A stretch of DNA of 64,000 nucleotides from Clostridium sp. BSD9I1 (GCF_900185645.1 NZ_FYAM01000005.1:1-64000), one strand, 5' to 3'. Counted from the first letter of the stretch, positions 54,057 to 64,000 are shown. Notes: generated from the sequence alone by a model not told the origin. Program-made: numbers and translations.

Positions 54057-57000
54057 TTGAGAAGGGAAATGTTATTAGAAATATTTAGCAAGGGGATTAG
54101 TGGTAAGAATTATGATAAGGGACAAATAGTGCTGGATAATGATTTGGTTTCTTCTATAAATATTACTAGTGAAGAAAATTTAATTTGTATAGATGGAAAT
54201 GTTATTTCTGAAAATCTTTTTAATGAATACAGTACAAAAATTGAAATGGATGCTGAAAAGAAAAGTATTTTCTCCACTTCTTGCAGTTGTAAGGATTATG
54301 AAAATAACGAATTTAAAAAGGAAAATTATTGTTGTAAACATTTAGTTGCAACTTTCTATAAATGCTTAGATGAATTAACAAAACATCCTCTTTTAAAAGA
54401 AGAACAAGAGAAAAATTTAATAGTGAAAAATCTCGAGGAAAGTATATTTAAAAATGAAAATAGTACTTTAGAAATGCTTTTACAAGATGAAAAATATAAG
54501 GATGAAATAAAATTAGAGATTTATATAAATAAAAATGAATTTAATGGTAACATTACAGCGGAATTTAAGATAGGACTTAACTCTATGAGCTCTAATAGTC
54601 TTTATGTTTTAAAGGATATAGATCAGTTTTTAACTTACTACTATAACAAAGTTCCTATAAAATATAGTAAAAACTTTACATTTGATATTAGAAATCAAAG
54701 ACTTAGTACAAAGGATAAGAGAATTATTGATTTTGTTATTATGTTAAAGGAAATAGAAGGCCCTCATAAATATATCAATAGAACTGAAAAAAAAGCCGTA
54801 AATGGTAAGTATATCAATATACCCCAATATTTAGTAAGGCAATTTTTTTATACTATAAAAAGTCACAGAGTTTATTTAAATGAAGGATTTTTTTATAGGG
54901 CTGTTGAAACCGAAATATTAAATGAATCTCCGCCTATAAAATTTGATTTAAAAATGGTAAAGAGTGAATATGTGCTTAAATCTCCAGATGGAATGCCAAT
55001 GAGTTTAGGCTCTAAAAATGATGTTTTTTTATATGGATCAACAATATATTTACCAGACTATGAGTTTTGTTATAAAATAACACCATATCTTGAAGTGCTT
55101 AAAGGAGTAAGAGTTGTCACAGTTCCAAGAGAGGAGGAAGAGACTATATTACGAAAGTTAATTCCAAATCTTAAATTTTTATCTTCTAACATTACATTAA
55201 CCAAAAATATAAAAGATAAAATAGTAATGGATGAGTGTAAGTTTAATTTTTATTTTGATCAGGAAGGGAAAAATATTAATCTTACTTTAAAGGTTAGGTA
55301 TGGGGCCTTTGAATTTAACATATTTGAAGATTACAATGAGAAAATTATATACAGAGATTCTAAAAAAGAACATGATGTTATCTCACGCCTTAGAGCATTT
55401 GGATTTGAAGCAGTAGCAGGAAAATTTTATTTATTAATGGGAGATGACTACATATTTAGGTTTTTTAAAAGTGAAATAGATAAGCTACAGGAAATAGGGG
55501 ATGTATATTATTCCGAGAACTTCAAAGGTATAAAATCTATTGGTAAAAAGGGTATTAGTGGAGATATTAAATCTGGTAAGTACAATTATTTTGAAATGGA
55601 GTTTAAAATAGGGGATATTTCACCTCAAGAGACCTCTAAAATATTAAGAGCATTTAGAGATAATTTAAAATATTACAAGCTTGAAAATGGAGAATACCTT
55701 GACTTAGAGGAACTAGAACTTAATAAGTTTTTGAAGCTTTTAGATGTGGTTTCTCATGATGATATAGATGAAAATAATATTAAAATATCTAAAAGTAAGG
55801 GAGTTTTCATAGATAATTATTTAGATGAAAATGATATTAGGTATATAAAAGGCAAAAAAGAATTAAAAGAAATAAGAGATAAATTTAAGAATATAGAAAA
55901 ATTAAAGTTTGAGGTCCCAAAGGACTTAAAGGGAAGCTTAAGAGAATATCAGAAGGTTGGATATAATTGGATGAAAACTCTAGATTATTTAGGCTTTGGA
56001 GGGATTTTAGGAGACGAAATGGGACTTGGTAAGACCCTTCAAACTATTGCTTTTATATTATCCAACAAAGGGAAGAAGTCATTAATTATAGCTCCTACAT
56101 CATTAGTATATAATTGGATAAATGAATTTGAAAAATTTGCACCATCTATTAAGGCAGTTGCCATTAACGGACTAAGAGAGGAAAGGGAAGAAATAATTAA
56201 AAATATAAAAACTTATGATGTAGTAATAACAACTTATAATTTATTAAAGAGAGATTCAGATATTTATGAGACCATAGAATTTGATTATTGCATATTAGAT
56301 GAAGCTCAATATATAAAAAATTCAAATTCTCAAAATGCTATATCAGTAAAAGATATAAATGCAAAAACAAAATTTGCATTATCAGGTACACCAATTGAAA
56401 ATTCTCTTATGGAGTTATGGTCTATATTTGATTTTATAATGCCTGGATATCTATATGATGAAAAGAGATTTAGCGTAAGATATCATAAAAAACTTAAAGA
56501 AGGTCCAGAGGTTTTAGAAGAATTAAATAAGCTTATAAAGCCATTTATTCTTAGAAGAAGAAAAAGGGATGTTATAAAAGAATTGCCTGATAAAATAGAA
56601 AAAAGGCTACTTGTGAGTTTAGATGATGAGCAAAAGAAGGTATATAAAGCTTATGCAAATTATGCAGTGGAGCTTATTGAAAAAAAGGTACGTGATGACG
56701 AATTTAAAAATAGCAAGATAGAAATACTTTCTTACATAACAAAGCTAAGACAGCTGTGCTTAGACCCAAAGGTACTCATGGATGATTATACTGGGGGCAG
56801 CGGAAAGATAGAAGCCCTTGTGGAACTCTTGTTTCAAAGTATAGAAGAAGGCCACAGGATACTTGTATTTTCACAATTTACATCTGTGCTTAAAAACATT
56901 GGGAAAAGACTTGAGTTAGAATCAATATCTTTTAGTTATCTAGATGGTTCTGTCCCTTCAGAGAAGAGAATGAATATGGTAAAGGCCTTTAATGATGGGA

Positions 57001-57329
57001 AGAACTCAGTATTTTTAATAAGTTTAAAAGCTGGAGGAACGGGGTTGAATTTAACTTCAGCAGATGTGGTGGTCCACTTTGATCCTTGGTGGAACCCAGC
57101 AGTTGAAGAACAGGCTACAGATAGAGCACACAGAATTGGTCAAGAAAATGTGGTAGAAGTAATAAAAATCATAGCTGAAGGAACTATCGAGGAAAAAATT
57201 ATATCACTTCAAGAAGAAAAGAAAAAGCTAATTTCACAATTGATGGGAGACGAACTTTCAGGAGGTGAAGGCTTTGCAGCTTTAAGTGATGAAGAAATAT
57301 TAGGGTTGTTTGAAAATGGTGATGGTTAG
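54057..57329 (+). CDS. SNF2-family helicase with SWIM zinc finger, paralogue 1
   Basis: About 1090 residues. A SWIM zinc finger lies near the N-terminus (CSCKDY...CCKH, about 80-102), then a long middle region, then a SNF2 helicase: Walker A GDEMGLGKTLQT, DEAQ box LDEAQYIKN, SGTPIENSLMELWSIFDFIMPGYL, and helicase C motifs FSQFTSVL, GGTGLNLTSADVVVHFDPWWNP and QATDRAHRIGQ. These ATP-driven translocases remodel DNA-protein complexes; bacterial roles are poorly known. TTG 54057 (site AGGAG 9 nt upstream) is preferred; ATG 54069 is an alternative. Upstream of 54030 the frame runs into a palindromic repeat. Confidence 0.9.
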   Translation: MRREMLLEIFSKGISGKNYDKGQIVLDNDLVSSINITSEENLICIDGNVISENLFNEYSTKIEMDAEKKSIFSTSCSCKDYENNEFKKENYCCKHLVATFYKCLDELTKHPLLKEEQEKNLIVKNLEESIFKNENSTLEMLLQDEKYKDEIKLEIYINKNEFNGNITAEFKIGLNSMSSNSLYVLKDIDQFLTYYYNKVPIKYSKNFTFDIRNQRLSTKDKRIIDFVIMLKEIEGPHKYINRTEKKAVNGKYINIPQYLVRQFFYTIKSHRVYLNEGFFYRAVETEILNESPPIKFDLKMVKSEYVLKSPDGMPMSLGSKNDVFLYGSTIYLPDYEFCYKITPYLEVLKGVRVVTVPREEEETILRKLIPNLKFLSSNITLTKNIKDKIVMDECKFNFYFDQEGKNINLTLKVRYGAFEFNIFEDYNEKIIYRDSKKEHDVISRLRAFGFEAVAGKFYLLMGDDYIFRFFKSEIDKLQEIGDVYYSENFKGIKSIGKKGISGDIKSGKYNYFEMEFKIGDISPQETSKILRAFRDNLKYYKLENGEYLDLEELELNKFLKLLDVVSHDDIDENNIKISKSKGVFIDNYLDENDIRYIKGKKELKEIRDKFKNIEKLKFEVPKDLKGSLREYQKVGYNWMKTLDYLGFGGILGDEMGLGKTLQTIAFILSNKGKKSLIIAPTSLVYNWINEFEKFAPSIKAVAINGLREEREEIIKNIKTYDVVITTYNLLKRDSDIYETIEFDYCILDEAQYIKNSNSQNAISVKDINAKTKFALSGTPIENSLMELWSIFDFIMPGYLYDEKRFSVRYHKKLKEGPEVLEELNKLIKPFILRRRKRDVIKELPDKIEKRLLVSLDDEQKKVYKAYANYAVELIEKKVRDDEFKNSKIEILSYITKLRQLCLDPKVLMDDYTGGSGKIEALVELLFQSIEEGHRILVFSQFTSVLKNIGKRLELESISFSYLDGSVPSEKRMNMVKAFNDGKNSVFLISLKAGGTGLNLTSADVVVHFDPWWNPAVEEQATDRAHRIGQENVVEVIKIIAEGTIEEKIISLQEEKKKLISQLMGDELSGGEGFAALSDEEILGLFENGDG

Positions 57330-57338
57330 CAACTATTG
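57319..57338 (+). repeat. Degenerate GGGACGG repeat half at SNF2 3' end
   Basis: GGTGATGGTTAGCAACTATT spans the stop codon (TAG) of the SNF2 gene and resembles the left arm of the repeat family. Confidence 0.35.
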
Positions 57339-57442
57339 AATTTATATATGATATTTCTATTTAATAATTGTAAATATAAGCATTGTATATAAAAGAGGTT
57401 TTGATCCTACTAAATTAAATAACTATAATGAGGTAAAGTAAA

Positions 57443-58327
57443 ATGGAACTTATTCCTGCAAAGCAAATACTATCATCCTGGGCAGATAATAACAACTGGT
57501 TTGGAATAAATTATAATATGAATATATATAAAGGCTGTTGTCATGGATGTATATATTGTGATTCAAGAAGTGAATGTTATCAAATTAAAGATTTTGATAT
57601 TGTTCGTGCAAAAGATAATGCTATTGAGATATTAAATAGTGAACTTAAATCAAAGAGAAAAAAGGGCGTAGTTGGAACTGGTGCAATGTCAGATCCATAT
57701 AATCCTCTTGAAGCAAAATATAAATTTACTAGAAGTGCATTAGAACTCATAAATAGATATAACTTTGGAATGGGTATTGCCACAAAAAGTGATCTTATTA
57801 CAAGGGATATAGACATATTAAATGATATAAAAAGTCATTCACCTGTTCTTATCAAAATTACAATTACAACTGCAGATGATAGTCTTAGTAAGAAAATTGA
57901 GCCTAATGTAGTAGTATCATCTAAAAGGTTTGAAGCAATAAATAAACTTTCTTCTCAGGGGATTTTTACAGGTATATTACTAATGCCTGTGTTACCATTT
58001 ATTGAAGATAGTGATGAAAATATACTTAGGATTATAAGACTTGCAAAGGAAAGTGGAGCAAAATTTATTTATCCTGCATTTGGAGTTACACTTAGACAAA
58101 ATCAAAGAGACCATTTCTTTAACAAGTTAGATGAAAACTTTTATGGCGTAACTGAAAAATATATAAAGGAATATGGGTTTTCCTATGAATGTCGCTCGAA
58201 ACGAGCGGCTAAATTGTGGAACCTCTTTAAAGTAGAATGTGATAAGGCGAAAATATTATATAAAATGAAAGATATCATTGCTGGCTACAAAAGAGATTAT
58301 GAAGTAAAACAAATAAGCTTCTTTTAA
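57443..58327 (+). CDS. Radical SAM protein, spore photoproduct lyase (SPL) family
   Basis: 294 residues. The radical-SAM cluster motif is CCHGCIYC (C-x3-C-x2-C, about residues 33-40), preceded by NMNIYKG and followed by DSRSECYQI. GTGAMSDPYNPLE and ATKSDLITRDIDIL match the SPL-family/Rv2578c-type radical SAM proteins. True SplB has an extra catalytic Cys in its C-terminal domain; this protein is shorter and its substrate is uncertain. The RBS is GAGGTAAAG. It lies between two SNF2 genes in the same orientation, 113 bp after the first. Confidence 0.88.
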   Translation: MELIPAKQILSSWADNNNWFGINYNMNIYKGCCHGCIYCDSRSECYQIKDFDIVRAKDNAIEILNSELKSKRKKGVVGTGAMSDPYNPLEAKYKFTRSALELINRYNFGMGIATKSDLITRDIDILNDIKSHSPVLIKITITTADDSLSKKIEPNVVVSSKRFEAINKLSSQGIFTGILLMPVLPFIEDSDENILRIIRLAKESGAKFIYPAFGVTLRQNQRDHFFNKLDENFYGVTEKYIKEYGFSYECRSKRAAKLWNLFKVECDKAKILYKMKDIIAGYKRDYEVKQISFF

Positions 58328-58379
58328 TTAGAATCAAAGCAGCTTCTGCATAAGTAAATAATACAAATTAATCTAAAGG

Positions 58380-58405
58380 CATCTGCAAATTGCAGATGTT
58401 TTTCC
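58380..58405 (+). terminator. Terminator after radical SAM gene
   Basis: CATCTGCAA and TTGCAGATG form a self-complementary stem followed by TTTTT. Confidence 0.8.
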
Positions 58406-58414
58406 ACGTTCTTG

Positions 58415-58437
58415 GGGACGGTTGGCAACAATTAATT
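58415..58437 (+). repeat. GGGACGG repeat, left half
   Basis: GGGACGGTTGGCAACAATTA, ten bases downstream of the radical SAM terminator. Confidence 0.6.
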
Positions 58438-58514
58438 AACATATCATAAAAATCTAGAAAGAAAAAGGAATTATGCATTATAATAAATCTTAAGGTGATG
58501 TTTTAAAGAAGTAA

Positions 58515-61500
58515 ATGGATACTAAAAAAAGTGAAAATCCTAAATTAGGAAAAGAGATGATAAAAATAAACATAAAAGAAATAGAACAAATAATTTTCAA
58601 AGCTTCTTCTAATATAATGAGAAAAATGGGAGAAGAGGTTTTTAAAAATGGATTAGTTACTAATGTGAAGGGAAGAAAAATAGAAGAAATATACCATATC
58701 TATGGAGAAGTATCCGGTGACAAGAATTATGATGAATTAAAAACCCATATAAAAATAAACTTGAAGTATAAAAAGCTAGATGATGTGCGTTGTAGCTGTG
58801 AGAATTTTAGAGAGATTTCTAAAGATAAAAGATTGTTTATGTGTGAGCATTTAATTGCTACGGCATACAGGTTTTTAAGTTTATTAGAAAATAAGAAATG
58901 CAAAGAAAAAAAAACGCAGGAAAAGTTACTTAAGCAAGAAAATACGCCAAAGAAACAAAAAGAAAAAACTCATGTGGGCATGGATATAAAAATAACTCAT
59001 AAATCATGCAAAGGAATAAGTAGTTATGAGTTAGAATTCCGATTGGGCTTTGCACAAAAGTACTTAATTGATGATTTAGTGGGTTTTATTTTAAATCTAG
59101 ACAAGGGACAAAGTATTTGCTTCAATAATCAGTTTATCTATAATCCAGAAGAATATGTGATTTCCCCCAAAGACATAAAAGTAGTAAATTTTATTAGAGA
59201 ATATGTAAATAAAAGCAATGGCATATTTTCCATGGGTAGAGTATTAACAATAGACGCTAATGATTTAAGAAGATTTTTAGAATGTATAGAGAAAAGCAAA
59301 ATTAGATTTAAGTACAATGGGATAGAATATAACACAACTGTCTTTAATACTGATTTACCTCTTACTTTTACTTTAAAAGAAGAAAAAGAATACTTTAAAT
59401 TAACAACTTATAATAAGCTTCCAATTTCTTTAACTGAAAACAAAGATGTATATTTCTTTAATGATAATATTTATTTACCTTCTAGCAATCAAATTGAAAA
59501 ATATTTACCTTTATATTATAGATTCAGAGAAAGAAATGAGATTTTATATGATAAAACTATAGGAAATTATAATAAAATTATTTCTTTGCTAAATAGCATT
59601 TCAACAGATATTACACTTACAGAAGAAATAAAAAGATTTGCAGCTAGTTTATTAAAATTTGAATTTTTTATTTATAAAGAGAAGGAAGATATATATTGTA
59701 ATGTATATACAATGTATAACAATGAGAAGATCAACATATTAGAAAAGATTAATAAAAAAACACAAGTTATAAGAAATTCACGCCAGGAAGAAAGAGTTCT
59801 TATGAAGCTTGAATACTATAAGTTTATAAAGAGAAAAGATACGCTTATATTTATTGGCGGGGATGAAGATCTTTTTAATATATTAAATAGTAAGAAACGT
59901 GGAATACAATCATTAGGTACACTAATTTTAGGCCAAGGATTAGAAGATATAAAATTATATAATACTAGCTCTATTAACATAGATTTCTATGAGGGAAACG
60001 ATAGATTTAAATTTAGTTATAATATTGGTGATGTGGATACTAGGGAGCTAGGAGATATATTTAGAAGCTACAAATCCAATAGTAGATTTTATAAAACTAA
60101 AGATAATGGATTTATAGATTTTGAAGATGAAGGTATAAGAAATTTCTTTAATTTAATTGAAATATTAGATATCAATAAGGATATAGATAAAGGTAGCTCT
60201 TATATAGAAAAAAATAAGGCAATATATATAGCTGAAAGCTTGAAAAATAGGGATTATAAATTTGGGGAAGGAATAGAGCTTATAAAGAATATAGAGAACA
60301 AAATAACTACAATAAATAGTAAAGATGTAACTGTTCCAAAAAGTTTAAGGGCAAAACTTAGAGAATATCAAATCATTGGATTTAAGTGGTTTAATAGCTT
60401 AAGTGAGCTAGGGTTTGGTGGTATTTTAGCAGACGAAATGGGTCTTGGAAAGACAGTTCAAACCATAGCCTTTCTTGTAGGACAAAAGAGTAAAAAGTCT
60501 TTGATAATTGCTCCAACATCCTTGATTTATAATTGGAAGTCTGAAATAGAAAAATTTGCTCCAGAATTAAGAGTAGGTATTGCTCATGGAAATATAGAGA
60601 AGCAGGAAATTGTAATAAATAATTTAGAAGAATATGATTTGCTTTTAACCACCTATGGAACTCTGAGAAATAACATTGATAAGTATAGTAATATTCAATT
60701 TGACTATTGTATTATAGATGAAGCTCAAAATATTAAAAATTTCGAAGCTCAAGTAACTTTGGCTGTTAAAGAAATTAAGGCTAATGCAAGATTTGCACTT
60801 ACAGGAACTCCTATCGAAAATAGTTTAACAGAACTTTGGTCTATATTTGATTTTATAATGCCCGGCTATCTATACTCTAAAGAAACCTTTGAAGAAAAGT
60901 TTATTTATAACGAGGATTGTGATTTAGAAAATCTTAAGTTAATTATAAAGCCCTTTATTTTGAGAAGAACTAAAAAAGAAGTTATAGAGGATCTTCCAGA
61001 TAAAATAGAAAAGAAAATATTAGTAGAAATGACCTCAGCTCAAAAGACTATATATAAAGATTATATAAAAGAGGTTAAAGAAAAAATAAAGGATAGTTCC
61101 AAAGGGAAAATAGAAATTTTCTCTTACTTAACAAAACTAAGACAAATTTGCTTAGACCCCTCTCTTGTATTTAATGAATATAAAGGAGGCAGTGGAAAGC
61201 TTAAGCTTGCAATGGCATTAATAGAAGAAAATACAGCATCTCAGGGGAAAACACTGCTTTTTTCACAGTTTACTTCTGCTTTGAAAAAGATAGCCGAATC
61301 TTTAGAAGACAATGAAATTGAGTATGTTTATTTAGATGGATCTACACCACCTAAAGAAAGAATTAAATTAGTAAATGAGTTTAATAGTAGTAACAAGCCT
61401 AAGGTATTCTTAATCTCCTTAAAGGCGGGGGGTACCGGACTTAATTTAACCTCAGCAAACTTAGTTATTCACTTTGACCCTTGGTGGAATCCAGCAGTAG

Positions 61501-61715
61501 AAGATCAAGCAACAGACAGGGCTCATAGAATTGGACAAAAGAATGTAGTAGAAGTAATTAAGCTAGTTTCAAGAGGAACTATAGAAGAAAAAATAATATT
61601 AATGCAAGAGCATAAAAAAGAGCTAATTGATACGATTATTACAGGAGAACTTACAGAAGGTACTATATTAAATAAGTTATCAAAGGAAGAGCTATTAGAA
61701 CTTTTTTATAGATAG
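58515..61715 (+). CDS. SNF2-family helicase with SWIM zinc finger, paralogue 2
   Basis: 1066 residues, same architecture as paralogue 1. The SWIM finger is RCSCENF...MCEH (about 95-118); the SNF2 helicase has ADEMGLGKTVQT, IDEAQNIKN, TGTPIENSLTELWSIFDFIMPGYL, FSQFTSAL, GGTGLNLTSANLVIHFDPWWNP and DRAHRIGQ. It is roughly half-identical to paralogue 1 in the helicase and much less in the middle, so the duplication is old. ATG 58515 is kept for length, but ATG 58557 has a better ribosome site (AGGA 5 nt upstream). The role is unknown; DNA repair or chromosome maintenance is inferred. Confidence 0.9.
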   Translation: MDTKKSENPKLGKEMIKINIKEIEQIIFKASSNIMRKMGEEVFKNGLVTNVKGRKIEEIYHIYGEVSGDKNYDELKTHIKINLKYKKLDDVRCSCENFREISKDKRLFMCEHLIATAYRFLSLLENKKCKEKKTQEKLLKQENTPKKQKEKTHVGMDIKITHKSCKGISSYELEFRLGFAQKYLIDDLVGFILNLDKGQSICFNNQFIYNPEEYVISPKDIKVVNFIREYVNKSNGIFSMGRVLTIDANDLRRFLECIEKSKIRFKYNGIEYNTTVFNTDLPLTFTLKEEKEYFKLTTYNKLPISLTENKDVYFFNDNIYLPSSNQIEKYLPLYYRFRERNEILYDKTIGNYNKIISLLNSISTDITLTEEIKRFAASLLKFEFFIYKEKEDIYCNVYTMYNNEKINILEKINKKTQVIRNSRQEERVLMKLEYYKFIKRKDTLIFIGGDEDLFNILNSKKRGIQSLGTLILGQGLEDIKLYNTSSINIDFYEGNDRFKFSYNIGDVDTRELGDIFRSYKSNSRFYKTKDNGFIDFEDEGIRNFFNLIEILDINKDIDKGSSYIEKNKAIYIAESLKNRDYKFGEGIELIKNIENKITTINSKDVTVPKSLRAKLREYQIIGFKWFNSLSELGFGGILADEMGLGKTVQTIAFLVGQKSKKSLIIAPTSLIYNWKSEIEKFAPELRVGIAHGNIEKQEIVINNLEEYDLLLTTYGTLRNNIDKYSNIQFDYCIIDEAQNIKNFEAQVTLAVKEIKANARFALTGTPIENSLTELWSIFDFIMPGYLYSKETFEEKFIYNEDCDLENLKLIIKPFILRRTKKEVIEDLPDKIEKKILVEMTSAQKTIYKDYIKEVKEKIKDSSKGKIEIFSYLTKLRQICLDPSLVFNEYKGGSGKLKLAMALIEENTASQGKTLLFSQFTSALKKIAESLEDNEIEYVYLDGSTPPKERIKLVNEFNSSNKPKVFLISLKAGGTGLNLTSANLVIHFDPWWNPAVEDQATDRAHRIGQKNVVEVIKLVSRGTIEEKIILMQEHKKELIDTIITGELTEGTILNKLSKEELLELFYR

Positions 61716-61766
61716 CCATTATTAAATTTGCATTCACTTGATGATCAGCATAATGATTAATTAAAA

Positions 61767-61812
61767 TGGGACGGTTCACAACTATCATGGGTAAATAGTT
61801 ATGAACCGTCCT
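61767..61812. repeat. GGGACGG palindromic repeat, full copy
   Basis: GGGACGGTTCACAACTAT and ATAGTTATGAACCGTCC pair around ~10 nt, about 50 bp after the SNF2 stop codon. Confidence 0.75.
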
Positions 61813-61995
61813 TAATTGTATATATTATTCAATAATATTCCTGATATTTACATATTGATATGGAATTATTGGTTATTATGGGTGTTGTGCTCAATAATAT
61901 AGATAAAAATTTAATGAAAATAAAGGAAATAATAAAAAAATATCGAATATATTTAAACACTAAAAAGTTGTAGCTAAAGATGGAGGAGTAAAATT

Positions 61996-63690
61996 ATGAA
62001 AATCAAAGGGAAATTAGTGGCAGCATTTAGCTCTATTATAGTTATATTTTCTTTAATTATTTTTACAGTAGTCTATTATAGAGTTAATAAAATGGCAAAT
62101 GAAAACTTTAAACAGACTATATTAGCTAATGCTAATATGGGAATTACTCTTATAGACACAAAATATCCTGGAGAGTGGGAATTAAAGGGAGAGAAATTAT
62201 ATAAGGGAGATACCTTAATCAATGAAAATTTTGATGTAGTGGACTCAATAAAAAAGGATACAGGATATTTGTCAACAATATTTATGAAGGATACAAGAGT
62301 ATCTACTAATGTGCTTCTAGATAATGGAGAAAGGGCAATTGGTACAAAAGCTTCTAAAGATGTAACTGAAAAGGTATTAAATGAAGGAAAGGAATATCAT
62401 GGAGAAGCGGTAGTTGTAGATAAAAAAGTAATAACTTATTATTGTCCAATAAAGAATTCAAATGATGAAGTTATAGGTATGTGGTTTACAGGAATAGAAA
62501 AAACAAAAGTTGACTCAGAAATACGTACATTAATGATAAGTATTTTTATAGTAGGCATTATAGTATTAATTATTAGTATAGTTTTTACGTTTATAATAGC
62601 AAAAAACCTAGTAAACCCATTAACCCTTGCAATAAATCATTTAGGATTGATATCAATGGGTGATTTTACTATGGGTGTACCAGGGAAGTTTATGAAAAGA
62701 AAAGATGAAATAGGTGAAATTGCAAAGGCTTTAGATACTATGCAAAGTTCTATAAAGGCTCTTGTGGAAAATGTAAGATATGAGACAGATTCAATTGAAG
62801 ATGTTGTATATATGGTAAATAAAAAAGTAATAGATTTAAATGAAAGTATAGAGAAAATATCATTAACTACAAAAGAACTATCTGAAAGTATGGAAGAAAC
62901 TGCGGCATCATCAGAAGAAATGTCTGCAACCGCAGAGGGAATTGAAAGAGCAGTTTACTCCATTGCAGAAAAATCGCAAGAAGGTGCCATGAAGGCAGGA
63001 GAAATTAATAAAAGAGCAGAGGATACAAAAGAAAATGTGCAACATTCTCAGAAGAAATCTAATGATATATTTATAAGCACAAAAATGGATTTAGAAAGGG
63101 CTATTGAAGCATCAAAGGTTGTAGAAGAAATAAATGTACTTTCAGAATCTATAATGCATATTACATCTCAAACAAATCTTCTTGCATTAAATGCTGCTAT
63201 TGAGGCTGCAAGAGCAGGGGAAGCAGGAAAGGGATTTTCAGTAGTAGCTGAAGAAATAAGGAAGCTAGCAGAACAATCTAAAAGTACAGTAATAGAAATT
63301 CAAAATATAACAAGTAAAGTAACAGAATCTGTAAAGGATCTTTCAGCAAGCTCAAACAAGCTATTAACATTTATGAATACAGACGTATCAAATAATTATA
63401 ATACTATGCTTAGTGTTGCAGATAAATATAGTAAAGATGCAGAGTTTGTTCATAATCTAGTATCAGAATTTAGCTCGACTTCAGAGGAACTTTTAGCATC
63501 CATAGGTGATGTGCTGAAGACCATAGATGGAGTTGCAAAAGCAGCTGGTGAAGGGGCCGGAGGAACAACAGATATTTCAGGTAGGGTTTTGGAAATTAAT
63601 AATGAATCTAATGATTTATTAAAAGAAGTATTAAAATCAAAAGAAAGTGCTGATAATCTCAAGAAGGAAGTTTCTAATTTCAAAATTTAA
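61996..63690 (+). CDS. Methyl-accepting chemotaxis protein with periplasmic-type sCache domain
   Basis: 564 residues. Helix 1 (about 8-28), an extracellular single-Cache-like domain (about 30-175; [33 protein letters not shown] and [16 protein letters not shown] are typical), helix 2 (about 178-202), HAMP, then the signalling domain with tip [20 protein letters not shown] and [10 protein letters not shown]. It should signal through CheA/CheW to the flagellar motor. The RBS is GGAGGAG. The ligand is unknown; sCache domains often bind small carboxylates. It is monocistronic between two repeat palindromes. Confidence 0.93.
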   Translation: MKIKGKLVAAFSSIIVIFSLIIFTVVYYRVNKMANENFKQTILANANMGITLIDTKYPGEWELKGEKLYKGDTLINENFDVVDSIKKDTGYLSTIFMKDTRVSTNVLLDNGERAIGTKASKDVTEKVLNEGKEYHGEAVVVDKKVITYYCPIKNSNDEVIGMWFTGIEKTKVDSEIRTLMISIFIVGIIVLIISIVFTFIIAKNLVNPLTLAINHLGLISMGDFTMGVPGKFMKRKDEIGEIAKALDTMQSSIKALVENVRYETDSIEDVVYMVNKKVIDLNESIEKISLTTKELSESMEETAASSEEMSATAEGIERAVYSIAEKSQEGAMKAGEINKRAEDTKENVQHSQKKSNDIFISTKMDLERAIEASKVVEEINVLSESIMHITSQTNLLALNAAIEAARAGEAGKGFSVVAEEIRKLAEQSKSTVIEIQNITSKVTESVKDLSASSNKLLTFMNTDVSNNYNTMLSVADKYSKDAEFVHNLVSEFSSTSEELLASIGDVLKTIDGVAKAAGEGAGGTTDISGRVLEINNESNDLLKEVLKSKESADNLKKEVSNFKI

Positions 63691-63703
63691 GCCTTTAATA
63701 AAA

Positions 63704-63748
63704 GGGACGGTTCACAACTATTTACCAATAATAGTTGTGAACCGTCCC
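63704..63748. repeat. GGGACGG palindromic repeat, perfect full copy
   Basis: GGGACGGTTCACAACTAT and ATAGTTGTGAACCGTCCC form a perfect 18-bp stem with a ~9-nt loop. It is the best-preserved copy and sits 13 bp after the chemoreceptor stop, probably acting as a shared terminator-like hairpin. Confidence 0.85.
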
Positions 63749-63794
63749 AAGGTTGTTATAGAATTTAAAGTAATATGAAATAAATTTCAATAAA

Positions 63795-64000
63795 TTATAA
63801 AAGTACATCAATTCTCTTTTTTAAAACATCATAAATATCTTCACATTGTTCATTTATATCATAGACTAATTTTTCAGTATCTTTTATTTTAGAAGATTTA
63901 GATGAAGTGTTGATAGACACTGCTAAATGACCAGCAGAGCTGGCTAAGCCTAATGAAGTAGCACTTAATAAATATAAAGTATTTAATAATGGAGTAACAT
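63795..64000 (-). CDS. Hypothetical protein, C-terminal part (runs off window)
   Basis: An open frame on the minus strand enters at the window end and stops at 63795. The ~67 visible residues have a hydrophobic, Ala/Ser/Gly-rich stretch (LYLLSATSLGLASSAGHLAV) followed by a charged helical tail ending KKRIDVLL. No family was recognised. The position is convergent with the chemoreceptor gene, with the palindrome between them. Confidence 0.55.
   Translation of the reverse strand, partial: VTPLLNTLYLLSATSLGLASSAGHLAVSINTSSKSSKIKDTEKLVYDINEQCEDIYDVLKKRIDVLL

Overview
The window is AT-rich DNA from an anaerobic, endospore-forming Clostridium-type Firmicute (inference from low GC, strong AGGAGG ribosome sites, spore germination and spore-coat genes, a nickel/iron CODH-family protein, ETF, and clostridial T-box and HutP regulators). 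It opens at the 3' end of an rRNA operon (23S tail, 5S, tRNA-Asn).

0.5-12 kb: a hemolysin III-type membrane protein, a MASE3 membrane sensor and a separate histidine kinase core, a FAD/Rieske oxidoreductase, the mglBAC galactose/glucose importer with a consensus cre site, a CooS-family protein with hybrid-cluster-like ligands, and a nitroreductase. 12-20.7 kb: an ABC-F protein, a 0.7 kb stretch with gene debris, a two-gene hotdog CoA-ammonia-lyase unit present in two almost identical tandem copies, etfBA, a second ABC-F protein and a small basic protein.

21-37.5 kb is a sporulation/germination region. A gerA-gerB-gerC operon plus a WG-repeat gene converges on a second germinant-receptor cluster transcribed gerB-gerB-gerB-gerC-gerA, whose GerA has a roughly 197-residue Asn-rich tail. 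Then come three related spore-surface-type (CsxC/SPOCS-like) proteins, a DUF4489-like Cys-rich protein and an M15 peptidase.

37.5-46.5 kb: a TrpX-type ABC transporter sits behind a noncoding leader crowded with UAG triplets and ending in an intrinsic terminator. A HutP-family antiterminator gene lies immediately upstream, the same layout as the Bacillus hut operon but with a transporter as target. Then a PH-domain protein, two YczE-like membrane proteins flanking ytaF, a SEC-C methionine aminopeptidase, and the tryptophan transporter trpP under a T-box with a UGG (Trp) specifier.

46.6-64 kb: a MarR regulator with three operator-like palindromes, a heterodimeric ABC exporter and an MFS exporter (a multidrug efflux block), a TtcA-like PP-loop protein, two SWIM/SNF2 helicases flanking a spore-photoproduct-lyase-family radical SAM protein, and a chemoreceptor. 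From 44 to 64 kb a palindromic GGGACGGTT..CAAC repeat recurs at gene 3' ends. The least expected items are the HutP/UAG-leader transporter unit, the HCP-like CooS, the triplicated gerB with duplicated promoters, and the repeat family.
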